This document shows, piece by piece, positions 16,400 to 25,074 of a stretch of DNA of 49,390 nucleotides (its first letter is position 1; each line of letters begins with the position of its first letter). The stretch covers positions 1-49,390 of the forward strand of contig CAMNSD010000032.1 in assembly GCA_946554445.1 (NCBI GenBank), given 5' to 3'. The notes under the pieces are model-generated. The model had not been told where the DNA came from and made no database searches. It was given only the letters and a program-made list of their open reading frames with translations. The position numbers and the translations under genes are program-made. Source of the DNA: an uncultured Lachnospiraceae bacterium. GTDB lineage: Bacteria > Bacillota > Clostridia > Lachnospirales > Lachnospiraceae.

Positions 16400-17941
16400 T
16401 TACTCTGCCGGCACCTCTGCTGGGGCTACTTCCGCCAGAGGCATCTCCGGTATCTGTCCCGCCGCAATAGCCTCCGCCTGCGCCTGTAACGCAGCTTCCT
16501 GCGCTGCAGCGGCGTCCTTATATGCCTTGGATACTGCCTTGACCTCATCCACGCTGTTTGTTGCCACCGCCGCCATAATGGCATTATAGGCTCCCGGATC
16601 GTCAGTTGCCACACCCACGGTCGCGCTTCTGGGCGCCTTCATATAGGAACTGCTGTTGATCTGTTCCCGGCTCACTTCCACACCGTTTTCCTTCACGACC
16701 TTCCACAACTGCGCCTTATATCCCACATGGGCGGACTGTACCACGCAATAGCCCAATGGCAGGGACGCGTCTGTATAGATTACCTCCGTATCGGGCGCTG
16801 TACGTTCCAACACAACGCTTTCATACTCTACTTCGCGATTACTGTCCCTGTCTTCCACCCCGTAAATCGTAAAGGTAATCTTCTTTTCCGGTGTCGTATA
16901 GCCCTCTATATAGATGGGATATTCCCGGTTATTCTTAAACTTAAAATCCTTGCCCGATGACTCTGCAATGGCCGCGTCCGCGGATGGATCCACATAGGTC
17001 ACGATCATGGAATGATTATATCGTTCCGTCACCTCAAGTTCTGCCCGGAGCACCGCATTATACAGGGTGGTAGATACCTGACAGATACCGCCGCCCAGAC
17101 TGTCTACCACCTGTCCGTTTAAATAGGAGCCCGCCATATAATAGCCGTTGGCTTCCGAAAAAGGCGATACCGCCTCATAGGCCGAAAATTCCTCACCCGG
17201 ATACAGCGTTGTGCCGTTGATCAGACTGCAGCCATTGGCCACATTGGCGCTCCTCGATCCGCCGGAGGTAGAATAACTGGTGGTAAAAGTGCCAAGCACG
17301 TCCTTAACCATCGCCAGGCTTTCCGCCGTTCCCTGGGGTTCATCCACTACCACCGCCAATTCCACATCGCAGGCGCTTCCGTTCCAATCCTCGGTCAGAT
17401 ATTCGTATACCGAATCCACGGAGGCATCCACGTCCACTACCTTACCCATCTCACCTTCCGTAATCTGAAAGCCTTCTTCCGTCTTGGTCAGCGTGGCGTT
17501 GACTGCTTCCTTATTATACTGCTGCGCATTTTCTTCGATCAAGCTGCGGATCTTATCTTTATCAAACGCAAAAGTGACCTGATATATCTTATTCTTATAT
17601 TCCAGGTCTTTCAACTCTTTATAGCAGCGCAGAATATCCCCGTCCCTGCCAAAACTTGTCACCTCATCGAGGATTTCTTCATTGCCCCACTTAAGTCCGA
17701 GGTCCGCGGCCGTTGCCACGATCTCCCCCTCTTCCTCGATATGAAGCGTAATCTGCACATCCTGAAAGGAATCGACATAGTCTTCAATTTCTTTCCTTGC
17801 TTCTTCCGGCGACTTGTTGGCAAGATCAATATCATTGACATAAATGCCCCGATGAATGACTGTCTCTCTAGCCTGTGCTGGCACACCGACAGACAATGCC
17901 GCCACGAATATCGTCAGTAACAGCCCGAATCCCTTTTTCAT
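16400..17941 (-). CDS. VanW family protein, secreted
   Basis: 513 aa. A signal peptide (MKKGFGLLLTIFVAALSVG, cleavage near AQARE) leads to a putative peptidoglycan-binding YoaR-like domain (about 25-215) and a VanW domain (about 225-380) with FSAYEAVSPFSEANGY, LGGGICQVSTTLYNAVL and RYNHSMIVTYVDPS. The C-terminus is Ala/Glu/Pro-rich (about 470-513). VanW proteins occur in cell-wall contexts; the biochemical activity is unsettled. ATG 17941 was chosen over an ORF start 29 codons upstream because AGAGGGG sits four bases away and the signal peptide starts there. No van cluster is nearby, so this is not evidence of glycopeptide resistance. Confidence 0.87.
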   Translation of the reverse strand: MKKGFGLLLTIFVAALSVGVPAQARETVIHRGIYVNDIDLANKSPEEARKEIEDYVDSFQDVQITLHIEEEGEIVATAADLGLKWGNEEILDEVTSFGRDGDILRCYKELKDLEYKNKIYQVTFAFDKDKIRSLIEENAQQYNKEAVNATLTKTEEGFQITEGEMGKVVDVDASVDSVYEYLTEDWNGSACDVELAVVVDEPQGTAESLAMVKDVLGTFTTSYSTSGGSRSANVANGCSLINGTTLYPGEEFSAYEAVSPFSEANGYYMAGSYLNGQVVDSLGGGICQVSTTLYNAVLRAELEVTERYNHSMIVTYVDPSADAAIAESSGKDFKFKNNREYPIYIEGYTTPEKKITFTIYGVEDRDSNREVEYESVVLERTAPDTEVIYTDASLPLGYCVVQSAHVGYKAQLWKVVKENGVEVSREQINSSSYMKAPRSATVGVATDDPGAYNAIMAAVATNSVDEVKAVSKAYKDAAAAQEAALQAQAEAIAAGQIPEMPLAEVAPAEVPAE

Positions 17942-18011
17942 AAAACCCCTCTCTCCCCGCAGGAATTGCCTGCCCGGAGAATCTGTGATAAAATAAACCT
18001 GATCATTTACC

Positions 18012-18107
18012 TTATAATGCACCAACAATCAATGGAATGATCATTGCTAGAACCACAATAATAATGATAACGGAAGAGATGATCTTCCTTGTTTTTCTAT
18101 TAAACAT
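18012..18107 (-). CDS. 31-aa single-helix membrane peptide
   Basis: ATG at 18107-18105 and TAA at 18014-18012 frame 31 residues: a basic N-terminus (MFNRKTRKIISS) followed by a hydrophobic helix (VIIIIVVLAMIIPLIVGAL). GGAGG precedes the ATG by about 9 bases. It lies between the VanW gene and the divergent 18145 gene. The Lys/Arg-rich head and long Ile/Val/Leu stretch suggest a real single-span small membrane protein of unknown function. Confidence 0.7.
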   Translation of the reverse strand: MFNRKTRKIISSVIIIIVVLAMIIPLIVGAL

Positions 18108-18144
18108 TCTATAAAACCTCCATACTCACTGAAAGGAATTATAT

Positions 18145-18762
18145 ATGAATTTCTTGATTTTTGCAAGCACTGTCGTATTTGGTTTCATAATCGCCATAGC
18201 GGTCTCCAAAAGCAATAAAACGGCCGCCGCCCAGCAGCAAAAATACTGGCAAAGGGAAATGGCCGCCAACAATACCAGACGCAAACCCCTGGACGACCTC
18301 GACTATATCAAACTGCCTATGGAGATCTTCCCCATGGACCTGCTGCCAGACGTCCCCAAGGTCAATGATTACCGGCAGATCATCCTCTCTCTCTCAGAAT
18401 GCCCTATCGTCAATTTTACAGGCATTTCCAACACAGACCTGAAACTGCGCTACGGCGCGCCCAACATTGAACTCCTGACCTCCTATGATCAGAATTATAC
18501 GCTGTTAGTCAGGACTGTGCAGCAGTGGGCGCAGGCGCTCTATGATGCCGGTTACCTGGCGGAGGCTTGTCAGCTTCTGGAATTTGCCGTATCCACGGGA
18601 ACGGATGTAAGCGGAACATACCGTTTGCTGTGCGAAATCTACCGCAAACAGGGAACCCCGGATAAGATTGCCGGGCTTCTTCCCATCGCAGAGTCCCTGA
18701 ACTCAGCCATGAAGAAACCTATCGTCCGTATTTTAGAAGAAGCTGATCAATCTTCCTGCTAG
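18145..18762 (+). CDS. Membrane-anchored protein with TPR-like C-terminus, unknown function
   Basis: 205 aa. An N-terminal membrane helix (about 3-20; FLIFASTVVFGFIIAIAV) and a Gln/Ala-rich stretch precede a conserved-looking central segment (LPMEIFPMDLLPDVP). The C-terminal half (about 110-195) is helical with tetratricopeptide-like character (ALYDAGYLAEACQLLEFAV). AAAGGA precedes the ATG. It is divergent from the 31-aa peptide gene and its 3' end overlaps the convergent exonuclease gene by 44 bases. Confidence 0.75.
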   Translation: MNFLIFASTVVFGFIIAIAVSKSNKTAAAQQQKYWQREMAANNTRRKPLDDLDYIKLPMEIFPMDLLPDVPKVNDYRQIILSLSECPIVNFTGISNTDLKLRYGAPNIELLTSYDQNYTLLVRTVQQWAQALYDAGYLAEACQLLEFAVSTGTDVSGTYRLLCEIYRKQGTPDKIAGLLPIAESLNSAMKKPIVRILEEADQSSC

Positions 18763-19435
18763 CTTCGCTGCGCGTCAGACTTTCAATCTCATAATCTACT
18801 ATCAGTTTATGCTTGTCCACCAGTTTATATAACTGTTCTTTCTGCGGAATGGTCAGTGGCGTATCGCGCTTTGCCTTGTAAAGAAGCTGTTTGGGCCGAA
18901 AGAGGCTCTCCTCGCCTTCCTGTTCTTCTTTCTCATAGAAATCCTGAACGAGTCTCCCATACAATGCCGCCGTAGCTTTCGCATCCTCCAACGCCCTGTG
19001 CGCGCTGTGCGGAATCTGGTAATACTGACAGAGATGACCGAGACTCCGGCTTTCTAAGTCCTGCAGATATTTGCGCGCAATCTTTAAGGTATCAATCCCC
19101 AGCCTCTCGAAGGTCAATCGCTCATTCACAGCCGCCTTTTTGAGAAAAGAGAAGTCAAACAGTACGCTGTGTCCCAACAACACCTTGTCTTTTACAAAAT
19201 CAAGAAATTCCGGCAATATCTCGTCTATCTTCGGGGCGTCTACAAGCTGCTCATCCCGGATTCCGGTCAGTTCCACAATCCGTTCCTCCAATTTTCTTCG
19301 CGGATTAACAAAACTTTCCCACTGTGCCGTAATCTGTCCAGCTTCCACTCTTACCGCACCGATCTCAATAATTTTGTCCCGCTTGGGATCCAGTCCCGTT
19401 GTCTCCAAATCAATACATACATAGGAATCCGTCAC
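18719..19435 (-). CDS. DnaQ-like 3'-5' exonuclease (DEDDh)
   Basis: About 238 aa. Exonuclease motifs: Exo I CIDLETTGLDP with the catalytic DxE, Exo II GHSVLFDFSFL, and Exo III AHRALEDAKATAALY with His and Asp. It resembles the exonuclease of PolC or DNA polymerase III epsilon, but it is a stand-alone protein with an extra C-terminal region (about 160-238) that is basic and unassigned. GTG 19435 was chosen because GGAG lies 7 bases upstream; a TTG at 19471 would add 12 codons without a good site. Function in DNA or RNA 3'-end trimming is likely, substrate unknown. Confidence 0.85.
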   Translation of the reverse strand: MTDSYVCIDLETTGLDPKRDKIIEIGAVRVEAGQITAQWESFVNPRRKLEERIVELTGIRDEQLVDAPKIDEILPEFLDFVKDKVLLGHSVLFDFSFLKKAAVNERLTFERLGIDTLKIARKYLQDLESRSLGHLCQYYQIPHSAHRALEDAKATAALYGRLVQDFYEKEEQEGEESLFRPKQLLYKAKRDTPLTIPQKEQLYKLVDKHKLIVDYEIESLTRSEASRKIDQLLLKYGR

Positions 19436-19504
19436 TTGTATTCTCCATTCCTTCTCTTCATACTTCCCCAAATCTCAAAATCCAGAAACAAGCTGACACA
19501 TCTT

Positions 19505-19533
19505 AGAGAATGCCCGTATTTGGGACATTCTCT
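19505..19533 (-). terminator. Hairpin after radical SAM gene
   Basis: AGAGAATGCCC and GGGACATTCTCT form a near-perfect 11-bp stem with one bulge and a short loop. On the minus strand it immediately follows the stop codon of the DUF4080 gene (19535-19533). No long T-run follows, so termination is likely but not certain. Confidence 0.5.
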
Positions 19534-21272
19534 TATGCGAACACTATCCCAGCTTCATAAGTCAATACATCTCTTGTTCTATAATCAAACACCATCAGCA
19601 CAGGTTCCCCGCAGGGTTCTGTATCCGGCGTCAGTTCATCCCACCACACCGGATACCGGAAGACTTCCGCATGCGTCATCTTACTCATCTGTCGACTGTC
19701 ATAACCCACATAAGCAGGCAGATTCTGTCTATCTGACTCCTCTTTTCTATAAAACTCCCTGAGTTTTTCCTTATAAACAGCCTTTGCCGCTTCCTCCTCC
19801 GGCGCAAAGGCAGGCCGATTCTTCACATGCTCCCGTAAATAAAAATCAAAAACCAGCACTTCCCTGCAGAGCCGCTCCTTTTCCTTAGACATGACAGACA
19901 TCATAAACGCAAGCAGCGCCTGATAACGGACCGCCCGCGCCTGTGCCTGCGCCAGATATCCCTCTCTCCTGCAAAACTTGGCCAGCGCCAGATACAGTGA
20001 AAACGGATTAGGGAACACCCGCCCCAGAAGACGCATCGAATGACTAAACTGTCCGCTGTTATAATAAATCTCCACCATCTCTTCCACTTCTTTGAAAAGA
20101 AGTATCTTTTCATAGGGAAGCCATCTGGTAGATAATACCTCATAGGGCGGTACGGACAGATATTGTATCCCATAGGCATCCGCCATATTATACATATGAG
20201 AACCCTTCAGCACTTTCAAAAAGCCCAACTGCAGTTGGTGGGGCTGCATATTATACACTTCGTTAAATGAACGGATAAAACTCTCATAGTCTTCATAAGG
20301 CAGCCCGGCAATTAAATCCAAATGGATATGAATGTTATGACACTGCTTGATCTGCGCGACCACTTCCCGAAGCCGCTCCATATCCGCATAACGACGGATT
20401 TCCCGCAGGCTTTCCAGATTTGTCGTCTGCACGCCGATCTCCATCTGAATATATCCCGGTCTCATACGGGAGAGAAGTTCTATCTCCTCCTGTGTGAGGA
20501 TATCAGCCTCTATCTCAAAGTGAAAATTAGTGACACTATTGTCATTTTCTAACAAATACCGCCAGATTTCGGCAGCATGTTTATGATTGCAGTTAAATGT
20601 CCTATCCACAAATTTTACCTGCGCCACGCGCTGGTCTAGGAAAAACTGCAGCTCCCTTTTCACCACATCCATATCCCGGAAACGCACCGTCTTATCTATG
20701 GAAGAAAGACAGTAACTACACCGGTATGGACAGCCCCTGCTACTCTCATAATAGATGATTCTATTGGTAAAGACAGAAAGATCACTATAAAGAAACGGTA
20801 CTTTGGACAAGTCCAACAATTCCCGCTCCTCAGTCCTCACAATCCCTTCCTGCCTGTATACGATGCCCCGAATCTCGGAAAGTTCCTGTGTCCCTTCTAC
20901 CAGTTCCCGGAAAGTCTCCTCGCCCTCGCCCACCATGATTCCCTTCACCATGGGAAACTGACACAAAATCTGCTCCGGATTATAAGACACCTCCGGACCG
21001 CCCAGCCAGATTTGTGTCTGCGGCAGAATCTTAGGGATCTCTCTCAACAGCATCGACACAAGTTCCCAATTCCATATATAACAGGAAATTGCAAGCATAT
21101 CTGGTCCCTGTCTGTATAGATCCGCCAGAATTTCCTCCCGGCGATGATTGATCGTATACTCCGCAATGTCAATCCGCCGGTCCTCTATCTGCCCTGCATA
21201 CGCTTTCAGACTATACAGCGCCGGATTGGAATGAATATATTTTGCATTGATTGCCACCAACAGGATTTTCAT
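19533..21272 (-). CDS. B12-binding radical SAM protein, DUF4080 type
   Basis: 579 aa. An N-terminal cobalamin-binding domain (about 1-135; ISCYIWNWELVS, WLGGPEVSYNP, GIMVGEGEETFREL) precedes a radical SAM core with C181, C185 and C188 (SSRGCPYRCSYCLSS) binding the 4Fe-4S cluster. A C-terminal DUF4080-type domain follows (about 390-579). Such proteins perform B12-dependent radical chemistry, often methylation, but no substrate is known for this subgroup. It appears monocistronic. An extended -10 element lies upstream. Confidence 0.87.
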   Translation of the reverse strand: MKILLVAINAKYIHSNPALYSLKAYAGQIEDRRIDIAEYTINHRREEILADLYRQGPDMLAISCYIWNWELVSMLLREIPKILPQTQIWLGGPEVSYNPEQILCQFPMVKGIMVGEGEETFRELVEGTQELSEIRGIVYRQEGIVRTEERELLDLSKVPFLYSDLSVFTNRIIYYESSRGCPYRCSYCLSSIDKTVRFRDMDVVKRELQFFLDQRVAQVKFVDRTFNCNHKHAAEIWRYLLENDNSVTNFHFEIEADILTQEEIELLSRMRPGYIQMEIGVQTTNLESLREIRRYADMERLREVVAQIKQCHNIHIHLDLIAGLPYEDYESFIRSFNEVYNMQPHQLQLGFLKVLKGSHMYNMADAYGIQYLSVPPYEVLSTRWLPYEKILLFKEVEEMVEIYYNSGQFSHSMRLLGRVFPNPFSLYLALAKFCRREGYLAQAQARAVRYQALLAFMMSVMSKEKERLCREVLVFDFYLREHVKNRPAFAPEEEAAKAVYKEKLREFYRKEESDRQNLPAYVGYDSRQMSKMTHAEVFRYPVWWDELTPDTEPCGEPVLMVFDYRTRDVLTYEAGIVFA

Positions 21273-21315
21273 GGATAGTTTCAGATTCCTTTTCTTTTGA
21301 TCATCAGATAGTAGG

Positions 21316-21324
21316 AGTATATCA
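21316..21324 (-). promoter_or_regulatory. Extended -10 element for radical SAM gene
   Basis: On the minus strand TGATATACT (TG-N-TATACT) lies about 45 bases upstream of the DUF4080 start. No good -35 was found. It sits in the AT-rich gap 21273-21584, which otherwise holds no gene. Confidence 0.4.
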
Positions 21325-21515
21325 CAGTCTGTTTTCTTCTATCTATTGTAAATTAACTTATCGTTAATTCTTATCATGTATTATAATACCATAATTAATG
21401 AATCGTGTAATCTTCTATATATACACTTTCTTTAATAAATTATCACTACATATTGTGTTTTTTTATAAAAAATACAAGAGTTTTGGGGAGTATTACATGA
21501 AATTATTCCATATCG

Positions 21516-21546
21516 AATATTCTTATTAAAAATTAGAATATTTTTT
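21516..21546 (+). other. AT-rich hairpin upstream of XRE regulator
   Basis: AATATTCT (21516-21523) and AGAATATT (21535-21542) are perfect inverted arms around an 11-base loop, followed on the plus strand by a run of T. It is 40 bases upstream of the regulator start. It may be an attenuator-like hairpin or an autoregulatory operator. Confidence 0.4.
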
Positions 21547-21584
21547 CATTAAAAATCAACTACAATTACAAAAAGGGTGTGCGA

Positions 21585-21932
21585 ATGAAGACAAGGATAA
21601 GGGAATTACGATTAGAGAGAAATCTGACACAGCAAACTTTGGCAGATCATCTGGGAATCAATCAGACGAGCTTAAGCAAAATTGAGCGTGGTACAAGTAC
21701 TCCGGATGGAATGCTTTTGGTTGCCCTTGCCAGGACTTTCCATGTCACAATCGACTATATTCTATTTCTTTCTGAAGAACGTCTAAATGCAGACTATTTA
21801 TTAGCTGACAATATGTTTCATCTCAAGAAATATCAGCATCTTATCGCCGTTTATCAGAAAATGAATCAAAAACAGCAGGAATATTGTTACAACTTTCTTT
21901 GCAGTATGCTGGGCATGAATGAGGAACTGTAA
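21585..21932 (+). CDS. XRE-family helix-turn-helix regulator
   Basis: About 115 aa. A Cro/CI-type helix-turn-helix (about residues 4-58; LTQQTLADHLGINQTSLSKIERGTST in two parts) and a helical C-terminal tail (about 75-115) likely for dimerisation. ATG 21585 has AAAGGG about 7 bases upstream; a GTG two codons earlier is less likely. It is a lone regulator in a low-GC gap between two minus-strand genes and could be acquired DNA. Targets unknown. Confidence 0.87.
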   Translation: MKTRIRELRLERNLTQQTLADHLGINQTSLSKIERGTSTPDGMLLVALARTFHVTIDYILFLSEERLNADYLLADNMFHLKKYQHLIAVYQKMNQKQQEYCYNFLCSMLGMNEEL

Positions 21933-22049
21933 GGACCAGAACCTAACGTCATGGTGAATCCATGCCTTTCATATTATAAACTACTCATGTCATTTCTATC
22001 GGTCTGACAACCTCCTGTTAATGAAACCTAAAATTGTCAGATACGGTCT

Positions 22050-22096
22050 ATACGCTGTCAAGCGTATCTAAAAGGCGGAATCCAAAGATTCCGCCT
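22050..22096 (-). terminator. Terminator pair after galT
   Basis: Hairpin A (22050-22067): ATACGCT and AGCGTAT around GTCA. Hairpin B (22073-22096): AGGCGGAATC and GATTCCGCCT around CAAA, a perfect 10-bp stem followed by TTTT on the minus strand. Hairpin B lies about 85 bases past the galT stop and is a good minus-strand intrinsic terminator, possibly shared by the XRE gene arriving from the other side. The rest of 21933-22179 shows no gene. Confidence 0.75.
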
Positions 22097-22179
22097 CACT
22101 TCATATCATTTATATATCATCTGCCGTATTTATCCATATACGAAATATTACTCCATATGCCTGACGGTTTTCCTGACAC

Positions 22180-23679
22180 TTACAGGGATGCCGCAAATTT
22201 ATCAAAAGCTGCCTGCCCTACTTCATCCCGCTTATAAACGCCCGCATCCTCAAGTACCTGCATAAACACATTGCCAATCTCTTTGTGCAGGATTTCCATG
22301 ATGTTATCCCGGTTCACATCCTGGTATCCAGGCAGGAACTCCTCCACCCAGTCCGCATGTTTTTCCAGTTCCTCATCTTTACGGATATCGGCGCCCGACA
22401 CAATGGCTTCCGCCAGATGTTCCATCTCACCTTTGAGTCTGGCTGGAAGCACCGCCAGCCCCATGACTTCGATCAGACCGATGTTCTCCTTTTTAATATG
22501 GTGCAGATTAGCATGGGGATGATACACACCCAGCGGATGCTCCTCCGTTGTAATGTTGTTGCGCAGTACCAGATCCAGTTCAAATCGGTCGCCGCGTTTT
22601 CTGGCAATCGGCGTGATCGTATTATGCGGTTCCCCGTCTGTCTCAGCATAAATAAATACCGCTTCATCGCTGTACCCGCGCCATTTTTCCAGAATCACAT
22701 CCGCCAGCGCCACCAGCCTGTCAGAATCCTGATGCGATATGCGGATCACCGACATTGGCCATTTCACGATCCCAGCCTCCACATCCTCAAAACCCTTGAC
22801 CGTAAAGGTTCTCTCCACAGGCGCCTTGGCCATGGCAAATTCATAGCAGCCGCCCTGGAAATGATCGTGGCTTAAGATAGAACCGCCCACGATCGGCAGG
22901 TCCGCATTGGAACCCACAAAGTAATGGGGAAACTGCTTCACAAAATCAAACAACTTGCAAAAAGTGTCATGTTCAATCTTCATCGGTATGTGCTTAGAAT
23001 TAAACACGATACAGTGCTCGTTATAATACACATACGGGGAGTACTGAAAACCCCAGTGGCTACCATTAATGGTCACCGGAATCACTCTGTGGTTCTGCCT
23101 GGCCGGATGATTGATCCTTCCGGCATAGCCTTCGTTTTCCATACACAGAAGGCACTTGGGATAACCGCTCTGCTTCGCGTTCTTGGCCGCCGCAATCGCC
23201 TTGGGATCCTTCTCCGGTTTAGAGAGATTGATCGTGATATCCAGATTGCCATATTTCGTGGCAGAAACCCATTTCTGATCTTTCTTGATGCGATAGCGTC
23301 TGATATAGTCCGTATCCTGACTCAATTTATAGAAATAATCTGTCGCTTCCTTGGGATCTCTCTCATATTTCTCATGAAACTTCCCGATCACCTCGCTTGG
23401 GCGCGGCACCAGCATACTCATAATCTTCGTGTCAAAAAGATCCCGGTACACAACGCCGTTTTCCGAAAGAATGCCCTGTTCATAAGCGTAATCCAACATT
23501 TCCCCGAGAATCCTCTCCAGGTCATCTTCGTTTACTTCCAGTTTCTCATCGCTCTCTTCCAGCTCATCCAGTGCAAACAATTCCAGGAGTCTGTTCGTTG
23601 TATAAATCTGATCCGCTTCTTCAATCAGACCAGTCATAAGACCGTACTGCACAAGTTCCCTGATATTTTTCTGAATCAT
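22180..23679 (-). CDS. galT: UDP-glucose-hexose-1-phosphate uridylyltransferase (class II GalT)
   Basis: About 499 aa, the length of Firmicute-type GalT, which is much longer than the E. coli enzyme. It exchanges UMP between UDP-glucose and galactose-1-phosphate in the Leloir pathway. Conserved pieces: GYPKCLLCMENEGYAGR, YVYYNEHCIVF, GGSILSHDHFQGG (HxH-like active site region) and GVYHPHANLHHIKKENIGLIE. ATG 23679 was chosen because GGAGG lies 8 bases upstream; an in-frame codon 12 residues earlier has no such site. It follows galK on the same transcript. No galE was seen in the window. Confidence 0.93.
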   Translation of the reverse strand: MIQKNIRELVQYGLMTGLIEEADQIYTTNRLLELFALDELEESDEKLEVNEDDLERILGEMLDYAYEQGILSENGVVYRDLFDTKIMSMLVPRPSEVIGKFHEKYERDPKEATDYFYKLSQDTDYIRRYRIKKDQKWVSATKYGNLDITINLSKPEKDPKAIAAAKNAKQSGYPKCLLCMENEGYAGRINHPARQNHRVIPVTINGSHWGFQYSPYVYYNEHCIVFNSKHIPMKIEHDTFCKLFDFVKQFPHYFVGSNADLPIVGGSILSHDHFQGGCYEFAMAKAPVERTFTVKGFEDVEAGIVKWPMSVIRISHQDSDRLVALADVILEKWRGYSDEAVFIYAETDGEPHNTITPIARKRGDRFELDLVLRNNITTEEHPLGVYHPHANLHHIKKENIGLIEVMGLAVLPARLKGEMEHLAEAIVSGADIRKDEELEKHADWVEEFLPGYQDVNRDNIMEILHKEIGNVFMQVLEDAGVYKRDEVGQAAFDKFAASL

Positions 23680-23752
23680 CTTTTCTTCCTCCATGATCCT
23701 GCCATACGCTATCATTTTGATGTAGGAAAAACTGCATCCCTGGACTTCTTAA

Positions 23753-24916
23753 TTATATTTTCTGTGGCCCGTCTCCAATCTCCACCACATAGAAATCCGC
23801 CGTTTTGCCAACGCGCTCCTGATAGGCCGCGCCCACTTTTTCCTTAAACTGCTCTACCGCCTCATCCTTCACAATGCTGACCGTACAGCCGCCGAACCCG
23901 CCGCCTGTGATTCTCGAACCGATAACGCCTTCCACTTTCCAGGCTTCTTCCACAAGCACATCAATCTCCCCACAGGACACCTCATAGTCATCCCGCAACG
24001 ATACGTGAGAAGCATTCATCAACTCGCCGAATAATTTCAAATCATTATTCTTAAGCGCCTCTACCGCACGGATGGTCCTCTGGTTTTCGTAGACCGCATG
24101 TTTCGCCCTTCTTACTCGAACTTCATCCTTAATCGCACACTTATACTCCTCAAACTCTTCCTCGGTCAGATCGCCGAGCCCCGCTATCTTCACTACGGTC
24201 TGTAATTCCGAGAGCGCCTTTTCACACTCACTGCGTCTTACATTATATTCCGAATTGACAAGGGAATGTTTCACATTGCTGTTGGTCACCACGATCTTCG
24301 CCCCATCCAGCACCAGCGGCGCATACTGATAAGACAGATCCGCCGTATCCAAAAAGATGGCGTTGTCTTTCTTACCCATAGCGGAAGCGAACTGATCCAT
24401 GATACCGCAGTTCATCCCATTAAAGTTGTTCTCCGAATACTGACCAATCTTCGCCAGATCAATATTCGTCACCTCGAATCCATACAGATCCCTCAGATAA
24501 AAACCTGTCAGTACTTCCAAAGATGCTGAGGATGACAATCCCGAACCGTTGGGAATGTTGCCGTTTAAAACAATATCCAGCCCACAGTCCATCTTCATGC
24601 CCCGCTCTGCAAAAGCCCACATAACACCCTTCGGATAATTCGTCCAGCCTGCCGCATCGGAGGGCGTCAGATCATCCAGACTGCTCTCGATGATTCCCAG
24701 GGACTCAAAATTCATGGAATAGAAACGAAGCTTCCTGTCCGTTCTCTTTTTGACAGCCGCATAGGTTCCGATCGTCAGAGCGCAGGGAAAAACATGCCCG
24801 CCATTATAATCCGTATGCTCGCCAATCATATTCACGCGCCCCGGTGCGAAATATACATTGGCTCCCTCTGCACTGCCATAGATTTCTTCAAACTTTTTTA
24901 ATACTGTCTCCTTCAT
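23753..24916 (-). CDS. galK: Galactokinase
   Basis: A GHMP-family sugar kinase of 387 aa that phosphorylates galactose at C1. Motifs: galactose-binding APGRVNMIGEHTDYNGG near residues 24-40, ATP-binding NGNIPNGSGLSSSASLEV, the catalytic Asp region MNCGIMDQFASAMG, and RITGGGFGGCTVSIV near the C-terminus. Preceded by an AraC-type regulator gene and followed by galT, so this is a gal operon on the minus strand. A candidate promoter and a perfect inverted repeat lie upstream. Confidence 0.95.
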   Translation of the reverse strand: MKETVLKKFEEIYGSAEGANVYFAPGRVNMIGEHTDYNGGHVFPCALTIGTYAAVKKRTDRKLRFYSMNFESLGIIESSLDDLTPSDAAGWTNYPKGVMWAFAERGMKMDCGLDIVLNGNIPNGSGLSSSASLEVLTGFYLRDLYGFEVTNIDLAKIGQYSENNFNGMNCGIMDQFASAMGKKDNAIFLDTADLSYQYAPLVLDGAKIVVTNSNVKHSLVNSEYNVRRSECEKALSELQTVVKIAGLGDLTEEEFEEYKCAIKDEVRVRRAKHAVYENQRTIRAVEALKNNDLKLFGELMNASHVSLRDDYEVSCGEIDVLVEEAWKVEGVIGSRITGGGFGGCTVSIVKDEAVEQFKEKVGAAYQERVGKTADFYVVEIGDGPQKI

Positions 24917-25009
24917 AGCTGCTCTCCCTTTCCCTGTTATATTCCTTGTTTAATGTTAAATTTACCTTCCGCAGTGTTACTCGAAAACCTTTGATTTTCT
25001 CGTTCTTGT

Positions 25010-25031
25010 ATATTTACATCTTAGTAAATAT
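25010..25031. promoter_or_regulatory. Inverted repeat, candidate gal operator
   Basis: ATATTTAC-N6-GTAAATAT is a perfect 8-bp inverted repeat about 95 bases upstream of the galK start, just downstream of a candidate promoter. It could bind a LacI- or GalR-like dimer or fold as a hairpin. AraC proteins usually prefer direct repeats, so the binder is unknown. Confidence 0.5.
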
Positions 25032-25044
25032 TTTTGTATCTTAA

Positions 25045-25074
25045 AATATCCCTTTGTTACATAAACCTGTCAAA
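25045..25074 (-). promoter_or_regulatory. Candidate galK promoter
   Basis: On the minus strand TTGACA (25074-25069) lies 18 bases before GATATT (25050-25045), about 130 bases upstream of galK. The -35 box overlaps the end of the araC-type gene. Consensus -35, weak -10. Confidence 0.55.

Noticed and set aside
16400..17941. Vancomycin resistance gene
   Set aside because: VanW-domain proteins are widespread; no vanHAX-type genes are near.
22924..23847. 307-aa plus-strand open frame
   Set aside because: It runs antisense through galT and the galK end, whose motifs are unambiguous.
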